DNA of 64,000 nucleotides from Leptasterias polaris (lineage: Eukaryota; Echinodermata; Asteroidea; Forcipulatida; Asteriidae), in NCBI GenBank assembly GCA_037783415.1, contig JAZGTN010000060.1, positions 1 through 64,000 of the forward strand, read 5' to 3'. Each line of letters opens with the position of its first letter. Position 1 is the first letter of the stretch. The notes under the pieces were generated by a model. That model did no database searches. It had not been told where the DNA came from and saw nothing but the letters and a program-made list of their open reading frames with translations. This document shows, piece by piece, positions 28,301-37,515 of this stretch. Both the position numbers and the translations under genes were made by a program.

Positions 28301-31300
28301 CTTACCCCTTGTAATTTTTGTTGGATTTGAGCCAAAATGCAAGGCTTACCCCTTGTGATTTTTGTTGATTTAGGGTCAAAATGCAAGGCTTACCCCTTGT
28401 GATTTTTGTTGAATTTTGGCCAAAATGCAAGGCTTACCCCTTGTAATTTTTGTTGAATTTGAGCGAAAATGCAAGGCTTACCCCTTGTGATTTTTGTTGA
28501 TTTAGGGTCAAAATGCAAGGCTTACCCCTTGTGATTTTTGTTGAATTTGGGCCAAAATGCAAGGCTATACCCCTTGTGATTTTTGTTGATTTAGGGTCAA
28601 ATTGCAAGGCTTACCCCTTGTGATTTTTGTTGATTTAGGGTCAAAATGCAAGGCTTACCCCTTGTGATTTTTGTTGAATTTCGGCCAAAATGCAAGGCTT
28701 ATTATCCCTTGTGATTTTTGTTGAATTTGAGCCAAAATGCAAGGCTTACCCCTTGTGATTTTTGTTGATTTAGGGTCAAATTGCAAGGCTTACCCCCTTG
28801 TGATTTTTGTTGAATTTCGGCCAAAATGCAAGGCTTATTATCCCTTGTGATTTTTGTTGAATTTCAGCCAAAATGCAAGGCTTACCCCTTGTGATTTTTG
28901 TTGAATTTCGGCCAAAATGCAAGGCTTACCCCTTGTGATTTTTGTTGAATTTGAGCCAAAATGCAAGGCTTACCCCTTGTGATTTTTGTTGAATTTGAGC
29001 CAAAATGGAAGGCTTACCCCTTGTGATTTTTGTTGAATTTGAGCCAAAATGCAAGGCTTACCCCTTGTGATTTTTCTTGAATTTGAGCCAAAATGCAAGG
29101 CTTACCCCTTGTGATTTTTGTTGAATTTGAGCCAAAATGCAAGGCTTACCCCTTGTGATTTTTGTTGATTTAGGGTCAAAATGCAAGGCTTACCCCTTGT
29201 GATTTTTGTTGAATTTGGGCCAAGATGCAAGGCTATACCCCTTGTGATTTTTGTTGGATTTGAGCCAAAATGCAAGGCTTACCCCTTGTGATTTTTGATG
29301 ATTTAGGGTCAAAATGCAAGGCTTACCCCTTGTGATTTTTGTTGAATTTTGGCCAAAATGCAAGGCTTACCCCTTGTGATTTTTGTTGATTTAGGGTCAA
29401 AATGCAAGGCTTACCCCTTGTGATTTTTGTTGAATTTGGGCCAAAATGCAAGGCTATACCCCTTGTGATTTTTGTTGATTTAGGGTCAAATTGCAAGGCT
29501 TACCCCTTGTGATTTTTGTTGATTTAGGGTCAAAATGCAAGGCTTACCCCTTGTGATTTTTGTTGAATTTGAGGCAAAATGCAAGGCTTACCCCTTGTGA
29601 TTTTTGATGATTTAGGGTCAAAATGCAAGGCTTACCCCTTGTGATTTTGGTTGCATTTTGGCCAAAATGCAAGGCTTACCCCTTGTAATTTTTGTTGGAT
29701 TTGAGCCAAAATGCAAGGCTTACCCCTTGTGATTTTTGTTGATTTAGGGTCAAAATGCAAGGCTTACCCCTTGTGATTTTTGTTGAATTTGAGCCAAAAT
29801 GCAAGGCTTACCCCTTGTGATTTTTGTTGATTTAGGGTCAAAATGCAAGGCTTACCCCTTGTGATTTTTGTTGAATTTTGGCCAAAATGCAAGGCTTACC
29901 CCTTGTAATTTTTGTTGAATTTGAGCGAAAATGCAAGGCTTACCCCTTGTGATTTTTGTTGAATTTGGGCCAAAATGCAAGGCTATACCCCTTGTGATTT
30001 TTGTTGATTTAGGGTCAAATTGCAAGGCTTACCCCTTGTGATTTTTGTTGAATTTCGGCCAAAATGCAAGGCTTACCCCTTGTGATTTTTGTTGAATTTG
30101 GGCCAAAATGCAAGGCTATACCCCTTGTGATTTTTGTTGATTTAGGGTCAAATTGCAAGGCTTACCCCTTGTGATTTTTGTTGAATTTCGGCCAAAATGC
30201 AAGGCTTACCCCTTGTGATTTTTGTTGAATTTGAGCGAAAATGCAAGGCTTACCCCTTGTGATTTTTGTTGAATTTGGGCCAAAATGCAAGGCTATACCC
30301 CTTGTGATTTTTGTTGATTTAGGGTCAAATTGCAAGGCTTACCCCTTGTGATTTTTGTTGAATTTCGGCCAAAATGCAAGGCTTACCCCTTGTAATTTTT
30401 GTTGAATTTGAGCGAAAATGCAAGGCTTACCCCTTGTGATTTTTGTTGAATTTGGGCCAAAATGCAAGGCTTACCCCTTGTGATTTTTGTTGATTTAGGG
30501 TCAAAATGCAAGGCTTACCCCTTGTGATTTTTGTTGAATTTTGGCCAAAATGCAAGGCTTACCCCTTGTAATTTTTGTTGAATTTGAGCGAAAATGCAAG
30601 GCTTACCCCTTGTGATTTTTGTTGAATTTGGGCCAAAATGCAAGGCTATACCCCTTGTGATTTTTGTTGATTTAGGGTCAAATTGCAAGGCTTACCCCTT
30701 GTGATTTTTGTTGAATTTTGGCCAAAATGCAAGGCTTACCCCTTGTAATTTTTGTTGAATTTGAGCCAAAATGCAAGGCTTACCCCTTGTGATTTTTGTT
30801 GATTTAGGGTCAAAATGCAAGGCTTACCCCCTTGTGATTTTTGTTGATTTAGGGTCAAATTGCAAGGCTTACCCCCTTGTGATTTTTGTTGAATTTTGGC
30901 CAAAATGCAAGGCTTACCCCTTGTAATTTTTGTTGAATTTGAGCGAAAATGCAAGGCTTACCCCTTGTGATTTTTGTTGAATTTGAGCCAAAATGCAAGG
31001 CTTACCGCTTGTGATTTTTGTTGATTTAGGGTCAAATTGCAAGGCTTACCCCCTTGTGATTTTTGTTGAATTTCGGCCAAAATGCAAGGCTTATTATCCC
31101 TTGTGATTTTTGTTGAATTTGAGCCAAAATGCAAGGCTTACCCCTTGTGATTTTTGTTGATTTAGGGTCAAATTGCAAGGCTTACCCCCTTGTGATTTTT
31201 GTTGAATTTCGGCCAAAATGCAAGGCTTATTATCCCTTGTGATTTTTGTTGAATTTGAGCCAAAATTCAAGGCTTACCCCTTGTGATTTTTGTTGAATTT

Positions 31301-32245
31301 CGGCCAAAATGCAAGGCTTACCCCTTGTGATTTTTGTTGAATTTGAGCCAAAATGCAAGGCTTACCCCTTGTGATTTTTCTTGAATTTGAGCCAAAATGC
31401 AAGGCTTACCCCTTGTGATTTTTGTTGAATTTGAGCCAAAATGCAAGGCTTACCCCCTTGTGATTTTTGTTGAATTTGAGCGAAAATGCAAGGCTTACCC
31501 CTTGTGATTTTTGTTGATTTAGGGTCAAAATGCAAGGCTTACCCCTTGTGATTTTTGTTGATTTAGGGTCAAATTGCAAGGCTTACCCCCTTGTGATTTT
31601 TGTTGAATTTCGGCCAAAATGCAAGGCTTATTATCCCTTGTGATTTTTGTTGAATTTGAGCCAAAATGCAAGGCTTACCCCTTGTGATTTTTGTTGATTT
31701 AGGGTCAAATTGCAAGGCTATACCCCTTGTGATTTTTGTGGAATTTCGGCCAAAATGCAAGGCTTATTATCCCTTGTGATTTTTGTTGAATTTGAGCCAA
31801 AATGCAAGGCTTACCCCTTGTGATTTTTGTTGAATTTCGGCCAAAATGCAAGGCTTACCCCTTGTAATTTTTGTTGAATTTGAGCCAAAATGCAAGGCTT
31901 ACCCCTTGTGATTTTTGATGATTTAGGGTCAAAATGCAAGGCTTACCCCTTGTGATTTTTGTTGAATCGGCCAAAATGCAAGGCTATACCTCTTGTGATT
32001 TTTGTGGAATTTCGGCCAAAATGCAAGGCTTATTATCCCTTGTGATTTTTGTTGAATTTGAGCCAAAATGCAAGGCTTACCCCTTGTGATTTTTGTTGAA
32101 TTTCGGCCAAAATGCAAGGCTTACCCCTTGTAATTTTTGTTGAATTTGAGCCAAAATGCAAGGCTTACCCCTTGTGATTTTTGATGATTTAGGGTCAAAA
32201 TGCAAGGCTTACCCCTTGTGATTTTTGTTGAATTTTGGGCAAAAT

Positions 32246-32320
32246 TGGGTTAGAGTAAAGGCTTGGGGTTTGAGTTTAGGTTTAGGGGTTAAGGTTAGGG
32301 TTTCGCGTTAGGCCTTTGAA
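32246..32320 (+). repeat. G/T-rich degenerate telomere-like junction at the array edge
   Basis: Directly after the last recognisable monomer comes a G/T-rich run containing GTTTAGGTTTAGGGGTTAAG and GGTTAGGGTTTCGCGTTAGG, a degenerate series of TTAGGG-like words. It then changes abruptly to ordinary A/T-rich sequence near 32320. It could be an old interstitial telomere remnant or simple G/T-rich sequence. Confidence 0.45.
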
Positions 32321-32740
32321 GCCAAATAAGAACCCAGACACAACATATTAAAATGGGTATACAAACAAATTGCTTTTGAAATTTAAACTTTATCGCCATT
32401 TAAGTAATCGCCATATTTATATTGAATCATAGAAATATCACATAACTGCTACAGAATTTGGCACAGGGCCACATGTTTCTTTATGGACGGGGGAGCGGGG
32501 GGAGGTTGTGTGATCACCATCATACAGACATTGGGAAATGCTACCGTTCATTTAAACATCAATCTAAACAGTGACAGAAGAAGTTAACCATCAGCCCCCA
32601 TCCCCTTTACCCTCAATATCTTAAATACTGCATTAACAAGCAGAATGTGCAATCAGGAGCAACCTTGATTACAAGAAAACGTATCTGAGCGACATTCAAT
32701 AACATACTCGAATATAACATGATTAGTTGAGAGTACGCCA

Positions 32741-32815
32741 ACATAGATAGCTCAGTTAGTAGAGCGCCGGCACACTAATCTGAAGGTCGCGGGTTCAACT
32801 CCCGCTCTTATTCTA
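32741..32815 (+). mobile_element. tRNA-related SINE head (class I tRNA-like)
   Basis: An A-box-like word (TAGCTCAGTTAGTAGAGC, from 32748) and a B-box-like word (GGTTCAACTCC, 32792-32802) are spaced as in a tRNA. A T-stem (GCGGG/CCCGC) and a D-stem (GCTC/GAGC) are present, but the anticodon stem does not pair well, so this is probably a SINE head and not a working tRNA. A second related copy lies near 37640. Both are followed by a TCTACCC word. Confidence 0.55.
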
Positions 32816-32959
32816 CCCGAAGTTATCATTATTTTCATGCAAACATTTTCTTGAAAGACAAATTTTAATAATAACAATAATCAGTTGTTAAATAGCACTT
32901 AATCTACGGGAGTCTTAAAGCTCATATAAAATTTTTTAAAGGTATGTTTACAAAGTTCT

Positions 32960-33460
32960 TGAATTATGAGAGCCATTTATATAGCACCTTGTAAGGGTTT
33001 ACAAAGAGATTTAAGTGCAATCTGTGGCCAACTGTGCCAGAAAAACCGGGGCAAGCCCTTCCACTTAACGGTAAGTGTTGGTGTTGTTTTATGTGCATTA
33101 CACAACAAACAGGACTATATGTCTCATCCAAAGGACGCAGCAATGATGGTGAAGTTTCTTGCTTAAAGACACAAGTGTCAAGACCAGTGGCCAATTTCAT
33201 AGAGCTGCTCGTAAACAGAAAATTATGCTTAACAACTTTCTACTGAGCAAAGAACAGGCAGAAGACCAGTCACAGACTGTACATCTGACAAGGTACTTTG
33301 GCTGGTAACCTTATTCTGGTAAGCAAAAATGGTTTGTGCTGAGCTACTTGTGCTTAAGCAGCTCTATGAAATTTGGACCCAGGACTCGAACCCACACTCT
33401 GCTGGTCAGAAACTCCAGATCTTGAGTCAAGCATGCTTGACCACTCAGCAACGCCTTGTC
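32960..33460 (-). mobile_element. tRNA-Leu/Ser-type SINE, reverse copy, interrupted by a MITE
   Basis: This is a diverged reverse copy of the SINE seen full length at 42985-43412. The body is at 32960-33187 (TATAGCACCTTGTAAGG, AAACCGGGGCAAGCCC, TTATGTGCATTACACAAC). The tRNA-like head is at 33380-33460 (GACTCGAACCCACACTCTGC ... GACCACTCAGCAACGCC). A MITE (33188-33379) sits between, flanked by CAG on both sides. Removing it restores the usual SINE order. Confidence 0.75.
33188..33379. mobile_element. MITE family 1, 192 bp, CAG target duplication
   Basis: Terminal inverted repeats read TGGCCAATTTCATAGAGCTG at the left and CAGCTCTATGAAATTTGGACC at the right (near-perfect pairing). Flanks are CAG (33185-33187) and CAG (33380-33382). 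The internal part has AAGCAGAAAAT and TGGTAACCTTATTCTGGTAAGC words shared with copies at 34108, 38127 and 53335. No coding capacity. A 3-bp CWG duplication is known for the PIF/Harbinger superfamily, so a Harbinger-derived origin is likely. Confidence 0.85.
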
Positions 33461-33581
33461 TGTATAACTATAACTATAACGATCAATAACAACTGATTAC
33501 ATATTTAACATTCCTGATTGATGGTAATTCATTAACCTTAAAGGAAACGTACATGATTGCTTTTTGGAAGAGTAAATTGAC

Positions 33582-34019
33582 AAGCCATTTGCGAATTAGA
33601 TTTGAATAATGTCTGATACAATGACTTGCTTAGTCACAAATTACCGCTTGAATTTGAATTCCTCAAACTATAGAGACAGTTGCTATGGTTCGGGGCAAGC
33701 TTTTGTATATCAACTTCCAGATGAGCAAACCCTGGTACCGTTGTGCCATACATATTCATTCAAAATTGTGTATGGGTGTTTGCCGTCTTTTACGTAACTA
33801 CGCAAAAGCTTGCCCCGAATCATGTGACATAGCAACTGTCTCTTTGGTCTGAGGAATTCAGGCCACTAACTTATTTTTTGCATTTATACCACAGGTCCTT
33901 TTGGTTGGTAAGCAGTTTGCAACAGCTAATTCTATTTTCGAATTCAAGTTTAAGCGGTAATTTGTGACTGAGCAAGTCATTGTACCAGACATTGTTCAAA
34001 TCTAATTCGCAAATGGCTT
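33582..34019. mobile_element. long fold-back element with an 81-bp insertion in one arm
   Basis: Left arm 33582-33706 and right arm 33799-34019 are inverted copies. For example, AAGCCATTTGCGAATTAGAT at the left pairs with its complement ending at 34019, and GAGACAGTTGCTATGGTTCG pairs with the words around 33810-33840. The right arm is longer because of an insertion at 33860-33940. No gene is seen. Confidence 0.8.
33860..33940. mobile_element. 81-bp insertion flanked by AATTC
   Basis: This segment interrupts the right arm of the surrounding fold-back element and is flanked by AATTC on both sides (33855-33859 and 33941-33945). An inverted copy of the same sequence (TTGGTTGGTAAGCAGTTTGC in one orientation) occurs at about 38491-38568, so it is a repeat in its own right. 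Confidence 0.7.
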
Positions 34020-34107
34020 ATTCCCATCTATGAGTCTCGGAATTTGTGGTCTCGACTACAACACTGGTATCCATGTGCCTTATGTTCATAGTAACACTCC
34101 CCTACTG

Positions 34108-34275
34108 GGACCAATTTCATAGAGCTCCTCAAGCAGAAAATATTGCTTAACAATTGTTCTGCTCATCAGAAATGAGCAGGATACCAGTCACAAATTGTAC
34201 ATGTCACATAGTATTTCGGCTGGTAACCTTATTCTGGTAAGCAAATTTTCTTGTGCTTCAGCAGCTCTATGCAAT
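34108..34275. mobile_element. MITE family 1, diverged copy
   Basis: Starts GGACCAATTTCATAGAGCTC after a CTG and ends with a decayed GCAGCTCTATGCAATCAGC. The internal words AGCAGAAAATATTGCTTAAC, GAGCAGGATACCAGTCAC and TGGTAACCTTATTCTGGTAAG match the other family 1 copies. Confidence 0.8.
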
Positions 34276-34448
34276 CAGCATAATTACTTGCTAGAATTGT
34301 AACTTCTTTGCTTTGTCTTGATTAAATTATCTTTTACAATAATGATAAGAATATTTTGACAATATATACATAGTTGTTAATGTTGTCATGCAACCTTGGT
34401 TAAAAAATAAATTTAGTTTCAATTTTGTCAAAGCGGATCTGTTTAATC

Positions 34449-35020
34449 ATAATAATAATAGTGGCTTCTTATATAGCGCTCATATCCGTCACTCAGTAAA
34501 GCTCAAGTCGCTTCAACGGTCAGTATTTTCCTGCAAGGTCTGTGGAGCGTTTTGAAGTATGAGACCTATTCCTTTACATAGCACCATGTAATGGTTTACA
34601 AGGTGCTGTGGCGCAATATGCAGCCAATCAAACCAGGAACACCGGGGCGAACCCTTCTCTTTACGATAAGTGCACTGGGTTCTTTTACGTGCATTACACA
34701 ACACACTGGAACAACAGCTTTATGTCCCATGCAAAGGACGAAGCAATAATGGTTTTAGGGTCTTGCTTAAGGACACAAGTGCCACGACCGGGACTCGAAC
34801 CCACACTCTGCTGTACAGAAACACCAGAGCTTGAGTCCAGGGCTCGATTTCACAAAGAGTTAAGATTGATCTTAACTGCAAATCCATCGTAGTTGCTTTA
34901 GCAAAGAGTGATGTCACAATACAAATCACTATGGTAATACTGATAACTCATCTTAAGATGAATCTTAGTGCTTTGTGAAATTGACCCCAGAGCTCTTATC
35001 CGCTCGTCCACGACATGCCA
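34449..35020 (-). mobile_element. tRNA-Leu/Ser-type SINE, reverse copy, interrupted by a MITE
   Basis: This is a nearly complete reverse copy of the SINE at 42985-43412. The ATT-rich tail lies at 34449-34460, followed by TTCTTATATAGCGCTCATAT, the body with CACCGGGGCGAACCCTTCTC, and the tRNA-like head (CGACCGGGACTCGAACCCAC). The last part of the head (GAGCTCTTATCCGCTCGTCC) is displaced to 34991-35020 by the MITE at 34841-34987. Confidence 0.85.
34841..34987. mobile_element. MITE family 2, 147 bp, CAG target duplication, nested in a SINE
   Basis: Termini GGCTCGATTTCACAAAG and CTTTGTGAAATTGACCC are inverted repeats. CAG flanks both sides (34838-34840 and 34988-34990). A subterminal AAGATTGATCTTAA / TCTTAAGATGAATCTTA motif is shared with the copy at 35825-35969. 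The host SINE closes exactly if the element plus one CAG is removed. Confidence 0.85.
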
Positions 35021-35344
35021 AATCAAAGTAAAAAGCCCGCATCAGTATTTGATACAGATGAAGAAGCTGAAAAAAAAAGAAAAGTAGGCAGTGGCAAAGA
35101 AACCCACAAATAAATTAAATACTAAGACAGCGACCTGTGCTAATATAACAAATAAATTAATATCTCAAAAAAATAGAGTTCGAATAAAACACCACGACTG
35201 GTAAAACTTCTGTTAAGATTCACAAACAGGCAAATGAGCCTCATAAAACATTTCTACATCTTGGTTAAATACCTCACAATATTTTTCCTTTTGAGACCAC
35301 AACATTCTGAATAAATATTGCCATGCACCCAGAGAAGATTGATT

Positions 35345-35760
35345 CGACTGATTTTCGCTCTTAAAGGCAAAAAGTATACCTTTGGTTTTTGGAACCGTTC
35401 GATTATTTCAATTTTATATAAATGTAGATACAATAAAACTAACCTGTAAAGATTTCATTTCAAAAGGTGGTCGCGTTTTTGAGATATCGCTGAAAATTCG
35501 GAGCGAATAAGTCCATGAGGTAGAATAATCCCTTACAGTGATAAACAATCTGAGAAGGGTTTCTGACAGAAGCGTTTCTCAGATTCAAATTTGGGGGCAT
35601 GATATATTTTTACATAACCACAAAATTTTGAAGTGAAATGTTTCTCAAAATGCTTTATACTTTCGAAAGCTGCTGTAGGCTTCTAACCAGTAGGTTTTGA
35701 TTGCCATTAATTTTAAGAGTGATTACCAAACGTATACAGACCCTTTAATACTTTCCAATT
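35345..35760 (-). mobile_element. about 400-bp non-coding dispersed element, copy 1
   Basis: The segment matches 44608-45018 in inverted orientation. Shared words include AAAGGTATAC near one end, AACAATCGAACG-like and GGTCGCGTTTTTGAGATATC-like blocks in the middle, TCTGAGAA near the centre, and TTTTAAGAGTGATTACCAAA at the other end. No coding frame is evident. GTATAC near both ends suggests a MITE-like element of an abundant family. Confidence 0.7.
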
Positions 35761-35824
35761 GAAAAATTGGTTATAGACATTTAGTAAAGTAGGTTTACTT
35801 GGTAAAAATTATAAATTTACACAG

Positions 35825-35969
35825 GGCACAATTTCACAAAGCACTAAGATTCGTCTTAAGATGTGATGTCAGTATTGCCATAGTGATTTGTACTGTGACA
35901 TCACACTTTGCTTAGCAGTTAAGATTGATACAGAGTTAAGATCGATCTTAGCTCTTTGTGAAATCGGCC
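35825..35969. mobile_element. MITE family 2, 145 bp
   Basis: Termini GGCACAATTTCACAAAG and CTTTGTGAAATCGGCC are inverted repeats. Flanks are CAG (35822-35824) and CAA (35970-35972), consistent with a decayed CAG duplication. Internal sequence matches the copy at 34841-34987. Confidence 0.8.
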
Positions 35970-36383
35970 CAAGGTCATGACCTTTACTTTGACCTTTTTG
36001 GCTGAAAGGAAGGTCAGATCTAGCAGCCATTTGCAGCTGCTATGGGCATTTTAGATGCAGCTGCATCAAACACCCACAAAGATGGGACAAGCATTTTAAA
36101 ACTTCTATTTACATTTTTTCAAAGATCTGTACGTAACAAAGTATTGCATTATGTGATTAATTGGTGAGATTTCTACAACATTAAGCATGACAATCATGAC
36201 AATTTCATATTGCTAAAATAAAACAAAAAATTAAATGAGGAAGATTTCATCCTTCCAAACCAACATTTTTCACTTTAATTACAACAAACAGTTAGCACTT
36301 GGAATGTTTTCCCCTATAGCTCCATAAAAAAACACTTAAAAATATCATTGCACATGAAACTTTAATCACCCTAAAAGCTTTTA

Positions 36384-36747
36384 TACAGGATTGGCAAGGA
36401 TAAGAATTTTTTTTTAGTTTTCTCTGAAATCTTACTGATTATGAAGTTCATACAAGAACCATTTTTTCTGTGAAAAATTTCCCTCTGAAATAAAGCCATA
36501 TTCGAGAAAACTGTATCTGATCGAAAACCTTAACAAAATGCAACAGATGATTTCCATTGTTACAACCAAAGTTTAAATTAAAAGGACAAGTGCCAACATG
36601 CTGAAAATTGTGCACGGTTTTCACTATTTTCTCCAGACTCACACAACGGATTAAGCCGAAATTTTCACATGTTTGTTATTTCATGTAGATGGTTGTTCAC
36701 ACAAAACATGAACACTGTCTGCGACTGTCAGCTCTACCAATCCTGTA
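36384..36747. mobile_element. MITE family 4, about 364 bp, TA-flanked
   Basis: Starts TACAGGATTGGCAAGGATAA and ends AGCTCTACCAATCCTGTA. The outer 11 bp are perfect inverted repeats, with TA on each side. One end of a second copy (ATACAGGATTGGTAGAGCTG) lies at 60873-60945. No coding frame. The TA flanks suggest a Tc1/mariner-like or related mobiliser, but this is not shown. Confidence 0.65.
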
Positions 36748-37102
36748 TAATATCTTTTAAAAAGATTTGAAACCAGTATCGTTTCTTTTCTTATCCAGAA
36801 TCCCTGTTTTTACTGTTTTAGTTCCTAACCTCCAGTGTAACATTTATTTTACTTGTTTATAAATATTTAATACATTGACTGGATTATGACACAAGTCATT
36901 TTCTAACGTCGGGCAAGGAGAATGCGTTTAAAATATACCACTGAAATATTCAAAATATTAAAAATGTGTACAAGTTCAATCTGTATTACACTACCTCAGT
37001 TGTTCAGTTCAAGGTAAATAAATCAAAAATACAAAAATACAAAAAAAAAGTGGAGAAATTTACCTGTTTCTGATCAAACCTCACACAACTGGAGACTTCA
37101 AG

Positions 37103-37116
37103 CCACTAGGTGGCAG
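37103..37116 (+). promoter_or_regulatory. CTCF-like motif
   Basis: CCACTAGGTGGCAG matches the core consensus known for CTCF in bilaterian animals. It lies about 280 bp beyond the stop codon of the host gene on the minus strand. One motif by itself is weak evidence of binding. Confidence 0.35.
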
Positions 37117-37398
37117 CAGACTGGGTAAATAATCTATATTAACTGGGGCTTGAATATTTACACCGAACCACAGTGTGACCAGTGATTAAAGTGTCAGGCC
37201 AGTAAACTCATGACCCGACAAGTCCAGCTGTCTCGTGTTTTCAATTGAACAATACCTCACTTGCGGTCTTGTGGATTCCCACCCCCCCCCCCCAGATTCC
37301 AGATTAACAAAGTTCTGAGCATGTTTATAGAATTGGAGAACAGATTTACAAGTCTGCTGCCCACCTGCTCCCACAGTACTTGCCAGTTTTGCCGCCCT

Positions 37399-37515
37399 CT
37401 ACTGTCCCAAGAACTCATTGGTACCACCGATGAGGGAGGAGTAAGGGGGCGGAGCGTCAATATCCCTGCAGTCCAAGCTTACGTCAGTCTTCTCTGATTC
37501 ACTTACCTCCGGCAC
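37399..37515 (-). CDS. host gene last exon with PPxY motif and stop
   Basis: 117 nt, 39 codons including TAG at 37399-37401. Acceptor TTATCCATTTCAAAG. It reads VPEVSESEKTDVSLDC, then DIDAPPPYSSLIGG and a short end. PPPY fits the PPxY rule for WW-domain binding. The reading frame continues from the previous exon in phase 0. Confidence 0.72.
   Translation of the reverse strand: MPEVSESEKTDVSLDCRDIDAPPPYSSLIGGTNEFLGQ

Larger units (their letters stand above)
1..32245. repeat. 44-bp satellite array, about 720 monomers
   Basis: The whole segment is a head-to-tail array of a monomer of about 44 bp that begins GCAAGGCTTACCCCTTGTGA and continues with a T-rich middle and a variable last third. Main subtypes end in GAATTTGAGCCAAAAT, GATTTAGGGTCAAAAT (or ...CAAATT), GAATTTCGGCCAAAAT, GAATTTTGGCCAAAAT and GAATTTGGGCCAAAAT. 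Length variants of 45 bp (extra C), 47 bp (CTTATTATCCC) and a GGCTATACCCC form recur. Subtypes occur in repeated orders, so there is a loose higher-order structure. Examples are two adjacent blocks about 1,021 bp apart near 4245 and 5266, and a block repeated about 536 bp apart near 21552 and 22088. The array enters at base 1, so its true length is unknown. Reverse-strand open frames are a by-product of a monomer with few stops. Confidence 0.98.

Noticed and set aside
851..32117. Many minus-strand open frames of 60-101 codons in the satellite, with periodic peptides
   Set aside because: The reverse complement of the common monomer has no stop in any frame, and other subtypes add stops in only one frame. 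Open frames therefore arise from the repeat composition. They start and end at subtype changes and have no gene context.
1..32245. CRISPR-like array (regular short repeats)
   Set aside because: There are no unique spacers: the variable part comes in a handful of subtypes and the repeat is contiguous. The surrounding sequence is eukaryotic.
32741..32815. Functional tRNA gene
   Set aside because: A and B boxes and two stems are present, but the anticodon stem and the acceptor stem pair poorly, and a related copy exists at 37631. A SINE head is more likely.
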